Assembly (NCBI GenBank): GCA_030141605.1
Contig: JAQGDQ010000041.1
Location: forward strand, 558,001-622,000
DNA length: 64,000 nt
Direction of reading: 5' to 3'
DNA from: Tubiluchus corallicola
Lineage: Eukaryota > Priapulida > Priapulimorpha > Priapulimorphida > Tubiluchidae
The first letter of the stretch is position 1, and every line of letters begins with the position of its first letter. The notes under the pieces are model-generated. The model did no database searches, had not been told where the DNA came from, and saw only the letters and a list, made by a program, of their open reading frames with translations. The position numbers and the translations under genes were made by a program. This document shows, one piece after another, positions 1 to 12,025 of this stretch.

Positions 1-745
1 TGCATGACATGTGGCCGGGGTTTTATAAGATGTCACCTGCTGCAGACGGGTGCCATTGTTTGTCTCCACTTCTGATTGTGCTGCTAATGAAAGGCAAATA
101 CACAAGACAAAAACCCTTGATTGAACCTATTAAACTGCTTTTAAATGCTAGACAGTTTCGTGCTTTCTCTGTATAACATTCAGGTAGAATAGGTTCCATT
201 TTAACATAAAATGCAGTTTCCTATATACAATAAGTACATATGGCACGCAAATAGATAAGTATAAATAATTTAATATATATGTATATATAAATATATTTAT
301 GAACAGTATCTTCTACACGTTATACACTGCTTTAGGAATAGACACTTTTTAATTAAATTTGTGTCTTACAAAAATCTTGGAGTACAGTACTTAACAAAAA
401 TGTGAAGACAAATTAGAATTAGTATAGCTGTATTTAGGTACATTTTTGCGGCTGTCTAATAAATTTCAAAACCATTATTTTAAATTTAGTATAAATTTAA
501 AAACGTGGGAATGTAGGCAACGTCTCATTTTGAAACAAAGCAACGTTTCAAAGCATTATTTGATAGACATATTTAGCAAAGAAGCAATGAATGCATGTAT
601 GTGCGCCGTTGTTTCTTGTATTAACAAGCCTTCTAGGGCTGCAGGTAACCGGAAACCGCACGGACCACCTGAGGGGCTAAAGTTATAAACTTCCGGTGCT
701 TCTGCAAATATATTTTACCTGTGTTCCTGCACGTAAAGTTCACTT

Positions 746-773
746 CCTCTCTTTCTCTCTCTCTCTCTCTCTC
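746..773. repeat. CT-rich microsatellite
   Basis: Short run of CT dinucleotides with a few interruptions, in otherwise AT-rich sequence. No coding context. Confidence 0.85.
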
Positions 774-3700
774 TACACGTCAGAAAAATATCTCTAGGCG
801 CCCTTGAACAACAACGCGGCCACGTAACGTTTAACCTCTGCTAGTAACATCATCTCTAAAAATAAATAGCTATGAACTTCAGACCATGCATATACCTTGG
901 CAGACTTTATTTCCTTATAAAATATAGGACATTCTCGAACTGCCCACGAAATAGAGCTATTGGCAATAAAACCATAATATATTTCTTCTATTTCTCTGTG
1001 GCAGGTGGGCCAGGCACACTTATCCCTCCAAACTACAAGCTATACAGCTTAATCAAGTGACTAATCTTAGGTAGCCGCGTGCTCTATCCCTTGAGGTCAC
1101 AACTTCAACTTTATGAAGTGTAATGCTGAGTAATTAACAAATATTACGTGTGTTTAATAACCTGCATTGACATGTGACACTATATTTGTCATGTATAGAC
1201 TAAATCTACACAATTTGCAGAAACATTTTAACATGATTTGCACAGCAATCAGAGTGAACTGGGATTAATTTTTAACTAAAACAATCTATTTTGTCTTTTT
1301 TGTTTTAATATTTTTTAAGTTTATAATTATATAGTTTCCTAATGAAAATCAATAAGCGGATAGCTAAAAATGTTGCTACATACAAAGCACACAATGCAAA
1401 AATTCAATTGCATTGAACGCATTGTCATAAAAAGAAAAAAAGACAGTTAACGACCTTATTCACACATGGCAAAAACACTTTAAATTCCTACTTAGAGAGA
1501 GAATATATATTTCTCAAAGTATAATTAATGTTTAATACATATAAATTAAAAATCCGAGAATAGGTTTTATGGTGCACATGTGGGAGTCGCCCGGGGGAGT
1601 GGCAGAATATGGCTTGCAAAAATAGACTCACAGGTGGTGGATTTTGTTAGACTAAATTACAGCCTATATGTAAGTATAGCTTGAGGGCGGCACATGACAT
1701 AGATTAGTACCTAGATAGCATAACGTTTTAAATTAATGGGCAAGCAGCAGAAAAATTAGCCTTACAGGTAGGCTGGTTTGTAGTGATTAAATGGTACAAT
1801 TATCAAGCGGTCATAGTAATTTATAAACAGTGGATGTTCTTGTAGGGACTGTTAATTAAGGCTCTGGCAAAATTATAGTTGACATTAGCCTATATTAGTC
1901 CAAAACAATTCTTGTAGATAACGGCATCAGTGTTATAAACGCTTATTTTAATAATATATACAAGACACGTATCGCCACTTTGCCGAGAAAGTAATTTTTA
2001 AAAGGCTAGCGCCTTTTTATTTTTGCAAAGAGTAAGTCTGTTTTAGCTAAACAACTAAGCTTTTAGGCATTTTAACTATAGTACAATTTTGTAATATCAG
2101 CAAAAAGTTCGCTAAAAACAAAAATGAAAATTTATGAGAATATGAGAATATTATGAGAATATACTTATTATGAGAACATTAGTAACAATTATTCTGGTGC
2201 TTTCCTTCACGATTTTACTCAAAACTCACAGATTTTACATACATCTCACTGTGATGCCACGCACACACTATCATGCACAAGAAACAGTAAAGTAAATTGC
2301 TTACACAATGGCTTACCTGTCTTGTGTAGGCCCTTAAATGTTGCTATTGCCTACACGATTGAATTTACAACAAACTACGTCTATGATGTGACTAAAACTA
2401 AAAGTCGGAAACTAAATGATTAAAAACACCAGCCGAAATATAGCACTAGTTTTATATTTACTAATTGCAGTTCACACCTAAATCAGGTCCTAATGCGTGT
2501 ATCACTTCAACCACGTTTATCTGAAACTCATCGAAAGCCAACTGTTCAAGTTAAATTTTCTATGAGTTATCTCATCTATGAATGATAAACTAAACTCAGG
2601 TACAACAGCGATAGTTTATGACAGTTTTTCACATGCATAACACAGGAAAGGTGCGCGCCTGACGTTTCCTGGCACCAGGTACACCACCACAGACATGGTT
2701 AATAATGACTCACCTGAGAATGTTTTGCTATTTGTCTACTGTATACTTGCATTACACAACAATCATTATTTGAATTATAATAAACGAAATTTCGAAATAA
2801 ACGAGTGCCAAAGATGTTTTCCAACAAAATTTACTTAATAAAAATAAAGATTCTTCAAAGTAAAAAAACGTTGAGCCTTTAGGTGTAAAGTATGATATCA
2901 GAATAAGATTAGCTCGAAAAATTTAGGCCGAATTGTGTACATAATTAAGCAACATCAAGTTAAAAAGTAACGTCTAGCAATGGTATTGAAAACCTACGCT
3001 AATTCCAACGAAACCGGACCATACCCCAATAAAAATTATAATTATCAGCAAGTATACGCATTCATGTCGGAAAATAGTCTTACAGACTAATGTTCTTTGT
3101 ACTGCAAACCTACGTTAAAATAAAGTAACCTGTCACTATATCAGCGGATAGACGTTAAAAGATTGCTTGCGTGGGTCCATGAATTACAAAAAAGATATGA
3201 GTGTATATAATATGGCTTATCACTTATCAGCTAGTTATAAGTCACAACGAGCTTCAGTAAAAAATGTATCAGTTTGAATGCGTGCTATGTAAGTTTCGAC
3301 AAGTGTTTTACTCTAAATAAAGAAACCCAAAACACATGCAGCAGTCTCCAGACTATTTTGGGCAATTTTGGGGGTTATAGTGGTACCTACTAAAGCGTGA
3401 TGAATGTACCATCTCGTATGAGTTTAACTTTCACTAAAATTTTACCGCAGGACATATTAACGGTGCACTAATTAACTTTGCAATTAAACACAGTTAATTA
3501 GTAACCTCGTCTGACAAAGACTGCATCTTCTGAGATAGAGTAACATGTGGCAATCACATCCTATTCAAAACCTTCATCCAAGGGCTTGTTTACACAAGCT
3601 ACCTGCTTCAGTGTGAACAAAGATCCTCTGTCAAGCTTTTGTTTGTCGAGAGTGAATGAAGAGGGCGCTCTGAAAGCCTGTTGGCTTGATTCACAGGCCA

Positions 3701-6700
3701 GCAGCCTGCTGCTGCTGTTTGTACAAAAAGCTGCTGGATGTAAGATGTTCTATGAGCAACAACAGTGAGCATTATCTATGGCTTCACAAACAGCGGCACG
3801 AATCACAGCACGTGCTTTAATACCTGTTGTCCTAAAATTTAAAACCTAATAGCTAATTCCTGATGTGAACTTACCAATTTTACGGAGAATGTTTATGAAA
3901 CTTTAACAGTTTAATTACAACAGATTAACTTGTAAATGCATTTACTGGCACCATAAACAATATTAACGGGGGTGGGTGTAAAGATGTGTTCATTATTCAA
4001 AATCAATTTGGCAGTTCCTAACCTCGATCGTGCGAACTTACCAATATCAGTAACTCCGCCATGTTGCCAATTTTACTGCAACCAAACAATTATGCTTTTA
4101 AAAGAACTTTGTGCCTGGTGTCTTCAATAGTTTCACAAAAGTACTTATGAAGCCAACCCAAAATATATGCAATGATAAATCAATTATAAATTTCTCAACC
4201 ATGATCATAACAATATGTACAAGCACATGTTTCTATTGAATTTATTTTTTGCTTGTTTTTGTCGCTACTCAGTGCCTGTGTTGCTAGCTTATTGTTTGCA
4301 TTATATTTCACTGTCTGATTGTCACTGCTGTCACAATTGCTGCCGCTGTCGCCGCAAATACGTTCGCTGTTTCCAGTTTCAGATAAAAAGGTGTCGCCGT
4401 GCAAGAATACTGAGACATGTTTCTCTTACTTCAGGGACACAGAAACGCTATGATTGCATCAATGCAGTGATGAATATTACCCAAGGGAGCAATGCCAACT
4501 TCTCCAATCAACTCTAATGCAAGCCACAAAACCAAATGTTTCCGATTTTACTTGGCTTCATTTCTCATATTGGCTGATAGGGGGCGTTCATTTGTTTGTA
4601 CGTTGACCTGCATTGAACCGTTTTGAAGACTGAAATCATATTCAAGACCTGCGCTGGCGGCTAAAATCGTATCAAAGTATGGTTCAGGTATTTTACGCTC
4701 AGTACAAAGTTAAGGCAGTGAATGTAGTTGGAGTTGTTATTCTGAGATGTATAAAGAAGTAAAAAAACGAATCTAAGTTTTTACACAGTTCGGTTTTGCA
4801 TACACGCAAGCTACCATCCAACACTCGACGGTCTATTACTGATGGGTCCAAAAATTAGCTCACTAATCAAGTGTTTCTCAGGATAATCCTCTCTAAGTGA
4901 TGTGAACAGAACTAGTAACCAATTCAGTGAAATAGCTGCAATTCGTGATGTGACCGATTTAAGTGGCAAAATTTATACATGACGGTTGGTAATCACAACT
5001 GCCTCAAGGTTCATGTGTATACACGGCGTCCGGCTTCCTATACCGATTAGCCAGACAACATCCCATGGCTTCGTTGCCAATACCAATCTGGGTGATTGAC
5101 CTATCCGTCAGTAAAGCTTGACCCTTCTACCAATAACATTTTGTATTATCACACATAAACAGCATAATGAGATAACAATTGAATTTCCAATTAGTGCAAA
5201 CTCCATCGTTAGTGTTTATAAACATAAACAAAGCGTTGAAGAAAGTGTAAACAAAAACAACCCGTTGAAGAAAAGCTTCCTACGTCTTGAGAAATTGGTT
5301 CAAAACAGAATTCCACAAACGTTATGCATTCTTAACAGTTGGGACACTTGATACCGCTATGTACATACCTGAAACTCATATGCTTTTAGCAAATTAACCA
5401 AATTTTGCTTTTTTATTAAGATAAGATAAGAATGTTTATACCACAATGCATAACACCAATAAAATACATCTAAAAATGGTCTCATTTTAAATATAAATTA
5501 GATAACATTGTGAGGGGACGAAGGAGCAGGCTACCTAGCCGTCCCCCAGAGCAATTATTACACAGTAATTTATGTAGTTTGAACAATTCATTACATACTA
5601 GATTTGGACTAGTATACAATTATTATGAGTATAGAATTACTTTTCATTAGAAATAGGTTTGGACGGTTAAAATCTACACATCTAACTTTTTGGTCGTTTT
5701 TCTGAATACTTATTTTCTATATTTAAACGAACTTATCTATCACAATTTTTATTTATTAATTGTATACAATGTATACTTCTGAAATATTGATGCACTGAAG
5801 AAGTTTGACTTCTACAAAAGCATTTAGCCATTAGATGCGCCAGGTGACGGTGCATTAATTCGGGACATTACGTTGAATATTTTCTTGGTTGTAGCTTGTT
5901 GACAGGGATTTTGAAAGAACGGGGCCATTTGGCTGCCACATGGCTACACAAAACCACAATCCACGCAAGCCAACCCCCTTTAGTCTCCTTACTCAATTTA
6001 TTACCTTCAAGGGAGTCAGTATGAAAAGAGAAAATAGGCCAAGTGCAACTGCGTAGATAAAGCTAAGTTAACTATTATCAACTACCATTTAACATAAACC
6101 GTAAAATGTTAACATAGTGTTTAAATTTCTCTATTTAATTCTCTCAAAAAAATTATCTTCATAGTGTAAACTGAAAGTCTAGTGAGGGACAGGCTAAGAT
6201 AAGCAATTAACAATAAAATGACAGTCTCAGGATTGCTAGTTTGTGTTCAAATTAAGTTCTGAACACAGTTTTAACACTGAACACTGTCACACTGCTACAA
6301 ATTATTATTATTACTTTGCTATACTTCATTATGATATACCGTTGAGTTTATATATTGCGAAGTAGTTCACAATATTTTATTCACTAACAGCAATAGTAAA
6401 AACTAAGACACTTTAGACTCCTAAGACACATTTAACAACTTCTTTTCAAGTAATTTCCATCGCACAAATATAATCGTTAACATCAAAACTATAATAGTTA
6501 CTAATGACACATTAATTTTAATGCATTCTTCACATCATATGCTATGGTTACTCATGAATGACAAAGTGTAAACAAATTTTCAACATCATACTAGCATACA
6601 AGTAGTTATCTATAATAACTGTAGTTTTACAATTGCAAATGCTTCTCTTAAAAAGAAGAAAATTGTAATTTTGTAACATGATATCTTATTTAAATTGATG

Positions 6701-7902
6701 TGTACAACATTATATCATAGTAATTGCTTAATTTTCAACAAATGTCTTGTCATTCATGAACAAGTGATGATTAGTCAATTTCGATAAATTATGAACTATA
6801 AAATGAATTTCATGCTAAATGTAAGTGTTTTTATGTAATGTTGAAATAAGGCATACTCGTTGTTAAGAAAACTTCTTGAAAAAAATAAACTTAATCGTTT
6901 TATGAAATTGATAAAAGGGCAAAAAATATTAGTAAATGTGTATTAAGAAAATTTGTACATGCATACCGGTTACTAAAACATATATACCTACCTAGGCTAG
7001 TAGCTATCTATAATATTCTTGCATTTTTACCACTCATTGCAATGATGCATTTGTTTTGGATTCTTCATTTTTAATCAGTATTCATTCATTCAGAGGTTTC
7101 ATAATTATTAGAGCCTCTTCTAAAGCAGTCTTGCTTTCAACATTCACTGAAAATAACTTGGACATTTTTCTGTTCTGTTCCACCCTATTCTATTTCATTC
7201 TATTCCAGTTGTCTCTCCCATGTTACGAATATGTTAAAAACTACATGTCCGTATACACAATTTTATACGTACATTAAATAAAAAACTTGATTATTAATAC
7301 ACAATATGTCTGTGTATCACATCTTTTAATCTTATTATTTTAATTATCTTTGAACTGAATCTGCTAATAATTATTCAGAAGCTATTATGAAACTAATATT
7401 GGCTAGACAATATGCAAACAATAATTTAAACTCCTTAAATTTTAAAATAAAATTAGATAATTATTGGGCAGGATAGAGCCAAAAAATTCAAATGTCCAGC
7501 TGCATGACACGTATTATGGTAGGCTTCAGCAGTCTTGCAACTCACAACGCGTTCGCGAGCGCCACTTTCCAGCAAACATACTTACTGACGAGTGACGACA
7601 ATACCAAGAAATTAAATAAAAAAGTCAGACAGTGCCACGAGTTTCCCCGGTGTTAAACCAAAGCTATTCAAAATTGAAATTTATAACGAACTTAAAATGC
7701 TTCTCGCCGACGTCTGCCTAAACAGACGAACGTGTACAGTTCACGTGTAACTATGTTGGCTCAGCTACGCATAATGCATGCATAAGGCTTAATTCGGGTT
7801 TAGCAAGTAGACGAGATGATTTTTTACAATGAAAGGCAGTGAAAATTATTTATGTCTTGAAAAATTATGAATTTGTATTCCGATTTTTTTCAAATAGACG
7901 CT

Positions 7903-7930
7903 CAGGTAAGTGTACCCAGGTGAGACACCT
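7903..7930. promoter_or_regulatory. Cluster of ZEB-type E-box sites just inside intron 1
   Basis: CAGGTA (7903-7908), CAGGTG (7917-7922) and CACCT (7926-7930) fall within 28 bases, about 115 bases downstream of the exon 1 donor on the minus strand. CAGGTA/CAGGTG (CACCT on the other strand) is the ZEB/Snail recognition core, and ZEB proteins prefer paired sites. The cluster is seen directly; autoregulation is inference. Confidence 0.3.
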
Positions 7931-8045
7931 CAACGTAAACATGTGAATTAGCACAAAAGCGTTTAAATTGTCGCTAAAATACATAATCAACTAATAGTCT
8001 AAATAACAGTGCGTCGTTTGAACAAAAAGTATTTTTCAAACTTAC

Positions 8046-8106
8046 CGTTTTTTCGTCGTGGATTTGCCTGTTTTCTCCGTGTACACCTGAGGCCGTTTTC
8101 TGCCAT
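8046..8106 (-). CDS. ZEB: ZEB-family zinc-finger homeobox factor, coding exon 1 (partial gene)
   Basis: Read on the minus strand, this exon starts MAENGLRC and continues RRKQANPRRKN, then meets a perfect GTAAGT donor (8045 downwards) in phase 1. Vertebrate ZEB1/ZEB2 begin with nearly the same peptide (MADGPRCKRRKQANPRR...) and also end their first coding exon just after it. The RRKQxxP core is a NuRD co-repressor recruitment motif shared in shorter form with SALL, FOG and BCL11 proteins, so those are alternatives, but the flanking MA-x-G-x-RC matches ZEB best. ZEB proteins are E-box-binding repressors active in EMT and neural development. The frame is open upstream to in-frame Met codons at 8127 and 8223; I chose 8106 by homology. 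The zinc-finger exons would lie left of the window; none is visible in 1-8045. Confidence 0.75.
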
Positions 8107-11100
8107 GTTTGCATGATTTCTACTCATCCCGCTAGGCGCGCATGCGTCGCCACCGTCCAAAAACGTGACCGAACTCTCGGATGCTAAGGAGGAAGCAGTA
8201 ATCACTAATATTTCTGTACGCAACTTTGAACGTCACGAAAGTTATTGTAGCACAAATTTATAGCTAATTCACCATTTACAGCATAATGTAACAGAAAGAT
8301 ATACTTTATTTTAACTCTTCAAAAAGTAATAATCGCGTCATTAATTCTAGAAAAAATAGTAGGTGCTTTAAATTCAATCGCTACTATCCGAGTCATAGAG
8401 CGCTGTTTCACAAGAGCTTCCAATCCTACTTCGTCAGTGTCTTCTCTTAAAATAGCGTTCACCTTCTTGCGGGGAATCAGCAACCATACGTAAAGCTCGT
8501 CCCCGTTTTGCACCTATCGGGTTACGACCCTCGGCAGGGGCTGTATTCTCCTCAAGTTGCTTCTGTGCTGCACAGTTACTCACGGGTAGTGAAACCAAGT
8601 TTGTTTTGCTAGTTAAAATGAATGTGATGACAGCCCTTTTAAGTTTCAACCTATAGTGCTACGGCCCCCGTTGTTGTCACCGAATCCCAAAATTTTAGTT
8701 TTTGGAATTCTTGGCCATTCGCGATAATAATACAAAAGTTTCGCTGAAAATGTATCGAAAACACAAGCGTCCATAAACGGTCCATTGAACTTGATGCTGT
8801 TCACTGCTAAACAAAAATAATACTAATAAATTAAACTTCTTGGTGTGCGCGCACTGCACTCGAATTTAATGGTGAATGGTGTGGTAAAGCATTTCTTATC
8901 TCTTAACACGAAAAATTAATAACTTGTTAATGTTAGTTATTAATGAATTAAAAACTTCAATTAACTGTATCAGGGTGCTCAAGTCAATTTAAGCCATATA
9001 AATAGGCAAGTTTTTACAGTGACAGCAAATACTGAAAAACATAAAAAACTGTAGTTGACTTGACATCACTACCCATGGGTATAATCACTATTAATCAAAG
9101 AATTATAACATAAAGATAGGTGCTTAATGTAGGTTTAACGGCTTTAAATTGATGCATCAAATTTAGGCTCTAATGCAAAACGTTTAAACGCATGCATGGC
9201 ATCTAACATAAAATCTCGCTATTAAATGTGCCGCCAATGACTCTTTAGTTACCTCTAAAGTGGTTTGTAGAAATGAAGTTTAGTCGGCATGGCTTCAGCG
9301 ACTTTATAGTTATGTAGAACAAAAAATTCGGACGACCGTTCCAAGTCTCCGGACGCTATCTGCATGTGTAGGTGCGGCCGAGGGGCATCTCCTGTGACGT
9401 GTGCTGATTGCATCATATAAATCTCGCTACTCTATACAGCCCTAGGCCTATTGCAGCATGCTGCGCGTGTGCTGAAAAAATATTGCAACGACTCCTACAT
9501 GCTTAAAAATACACGTGAAAAATGTGCAATTTAGGAATGCTGCTTGTATAAAATACATTAAAAAATTTCTAATTCCGAAAGGAAATTAGAAGTCAGTGAG
9601 AACTGAAACATTTGAATTCACTCATTTATCAACCAACGAACTTACACGAATTTAATAAATTTTAGAGACGTCTGTCTTACATAGCTATACTATTTTTCAA
9701 TGCCTTGAAAGGGTTTAGTGATCCTGACCTCTTCCTTTTTCTCTTTTAATCCGTCCTGCACAAGAGACGCTTCCACTTTTTTTAATTATCATTTTAGCAA
9801 CTTCCTAACATGAACTGGGCCAGCGAAATGCTCTCCTTACAAATATGGTGAATAACGTACGTGCATTTAAAAGAAAAGCTGAGAATTCACAACAAACAAT
9901 TTTAAAACAAATTATTGTTTTTGCTGCAGAATATAATCAAGTAATAGTGTAATATGCATGATCTTTGTGAGACCGACCGTATTTTATCAATGGTTCGAAA
10001 ACCTTTAAAGCTGGATTCGAGTTCGAAAGTTGCAAATTTCTGGTAGAAAATGTTCACGGTTAGTGAACAGCGGGACGTCAATGGAGTTTTGATAATAATA
10101 AGCACGATTTTGACTTGCTAGACATTGCAATTGGAAACGGCAGCGGTGCACCGGTAATACCACATGAGCATAACGTAGTCGTGAAACGTTGCAGTCACTT
10201 GTACGCCGTCGCAGTTAACTCTAAGAATTGTGTAAATTGTCAGATTTCTTGATGATGAAAAGACTTTTTATATATACAGCCTTTCAAATATTATTTACAT
10301 TGATGATATCGGACATTTCGTCAATATGCTTTCATCTGTTGACTAAATCTTAACGTTGAAAATTCATTACGGATTTTTTATACATTCACTTGCAAATTGC
10401 ACAAACCAGGCTACTGACCTGTTGTATAATAAACGTCTGATAATGTTATACAAAAAATCAAAATCAACGCATAATATAATATAGCAAAATAATTTTGATT
10501 TTTTTTTAATACGAAGGTGCTGCGTGACGACATCGACGTCGACATATGGGGCCCCCAAGCTTTTGAGAGCCCTTGCGAAAAGATTTTCAAATACAATTTT
10601 TTTCTAAGAATGTATGTAACATTTTTCATAAGAATACATTTTAAGAATATTTTTAATGGCAAACAAAACATAGCTATTATACTTTATCTAAATAATTTGC
10701 AACAAGTTTAATTCGAGCTATGCAAATATCGCTAAAATATATCACAAGTAAAAACATTAAAGGCGTGTTCGGGGGGTTGTTCCGTTCGAGGAGCGCCCAT
10801 AGCTTCATTAGCCTAGGGACCCATAACGTCAAAATCATACGACTCTGCATGCTACGCTAAGTTAGGGCCATAAAATTACTTTTAAAGATGTTATTGGGGC
10901 TACATGTTTTAAAATGCACAACACTGAACAGAGTAGAAGTTGTTATTAAAAATGGTTACAACTTGCACTCTACTGTTCGATTAGACAATAGCGTGATACA
11001 ATTTTTTCCCATTTTTCATACTCTAACATACAAGAAATCTTCAGATCCCACATTGACCGTTAGGCGCATCCATTTTAAGGTAAGACAATTGAACTAAGGT

Positions 11101-11699
11101 TACGATAACATTGCATAAAGTTTGAAACAAATAATTACAGCATTCGCAACACAGTCTTCACTTGTCAAAGAGATCTATAATTGCTTTTTGGTGAATTAGT
11201 GGTGCACAGTGGGATAGTGATGCAGTGTAGTTTTACTAGTCGGCGAGAACAATTTAAATTACTAAGAATTTTCTTATCCTATTACATGAATCTTTCAAAC
11301 AATCGTTACATAAGTTTTTGTGTAGAAAGCTTTTTTGTGATATGCCTTATAGTATTTTTAATTCTCAATGCAAAAAATATTAATTATTATACGCCAAGCA
11401 ACGCCAGTTAGTGACCATTTTAGCTTCATTGAGCTTGTTTAGTTTGTTTATTTATTTATTTGTTAAATGATGTGATGAATGAGCAAGTAATAAGGGGATA
11501 AATAAATTCTTAGATAATACACAGATAAAGTTAATGTAAATAAATAAAATATGATTCTATGAATGAATAAACGAATAAACGATTGAAATGATCAAACAAA
11601 TAAAAGATGTATAAACTGATAGTTAAGTAAATAAATAATACAAAGATATAGGCAAACGAAAACACTGTTGATGACAATAACAACAACAACAACAACAAC

Positions 11700-11791
<92 letters not shown>

Positions 11792-12004
11792 ATAAACAAA
11801 CACACCCTGCCTGACACACACACGACGTGAGTTTTTGAATAAGCTGCTTTCAATATTGGTATTGCGCCGTTGGCATTATTATTTCATTTTCTTATTAATT
11901 TAAACCTCCCGCCTAATAATAGTAATTGAGAAGTTGTTTCAATGGCTATTGAACTGGGCGAGAAGGGGCGTTACTTGCAAATATTTTTAAAAAATTGACG
12001 TTAG
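8107..12004. other. Intergenic region between the divergent ZEB-like and LHPP genes
   Basis: About 3.9 kb separating two genes transcribed away from each other, so it should hold both promoters. On the minus strand 8319-8649 holds two overlapping open frames (64 and 71 codons) in slightly GC-richer, CpG-containing DNA that may be 5' UTR of the ZEB-like transcript; I do not recognise either product. A GC-richer patch with CG dinucleotides lies at about 9320-9470. The rest is AT-rich and featureless apart from the repeats near 11.4-11.8 kb. Confidence 0.5.
11676..11790. repeat. (AAC)n-(AAT)n trinucleotide microsatellite
   Basis: About eight AAC units pass directly into about 30 AAT/ATA units. 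It is preceded (about 11440-11640) by degenerate AAAT/GAAT-type tetranucleotide sequence. Long homopolymeric reading frames across it are artefacts of the repeat. It lies about 230 bases upstream of the LHPP start. Confidence 0.95.
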
Positions 12005-12025
12005 ATGGTGCTAGAAATAGCTAAA

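Larger units (their letters stand above)
1..8045 (-). other. Presumed first intron of the ZEB-like gene (no coding exon seen)
   Basis: Eight kilobases of AT-rich sequence downstream, on the minus strand, of the ZEB-like exon 1 donor. The open frames are short and resemble nothing I know. I see a CT-rich microsatellite (about 746-773), a short tandem array built on TATGAGAAT (about 2132-2187), a GC-richer patch at about 3540-3780, and several CAGGTA/CACCTG sites near the exon. ZEB genes usually have very long first introns, so an exon-free 8 kb is expected. That this is intron rather than intergenic DNA is inferred from the donor at 8045. Confidence 0.5.

Noticed and set aside
4195-4517. Cys/Arg-rich overlapping frames on both strands
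   Set aside because: No splice context or known domain; composition suggests chance.
11531-11853. Poly-Leu, poly-Ile and poly-Tyr frames on the minus strand
   Set aside because: All are translations of the (AAT)n/(AAC)n microsatellite.
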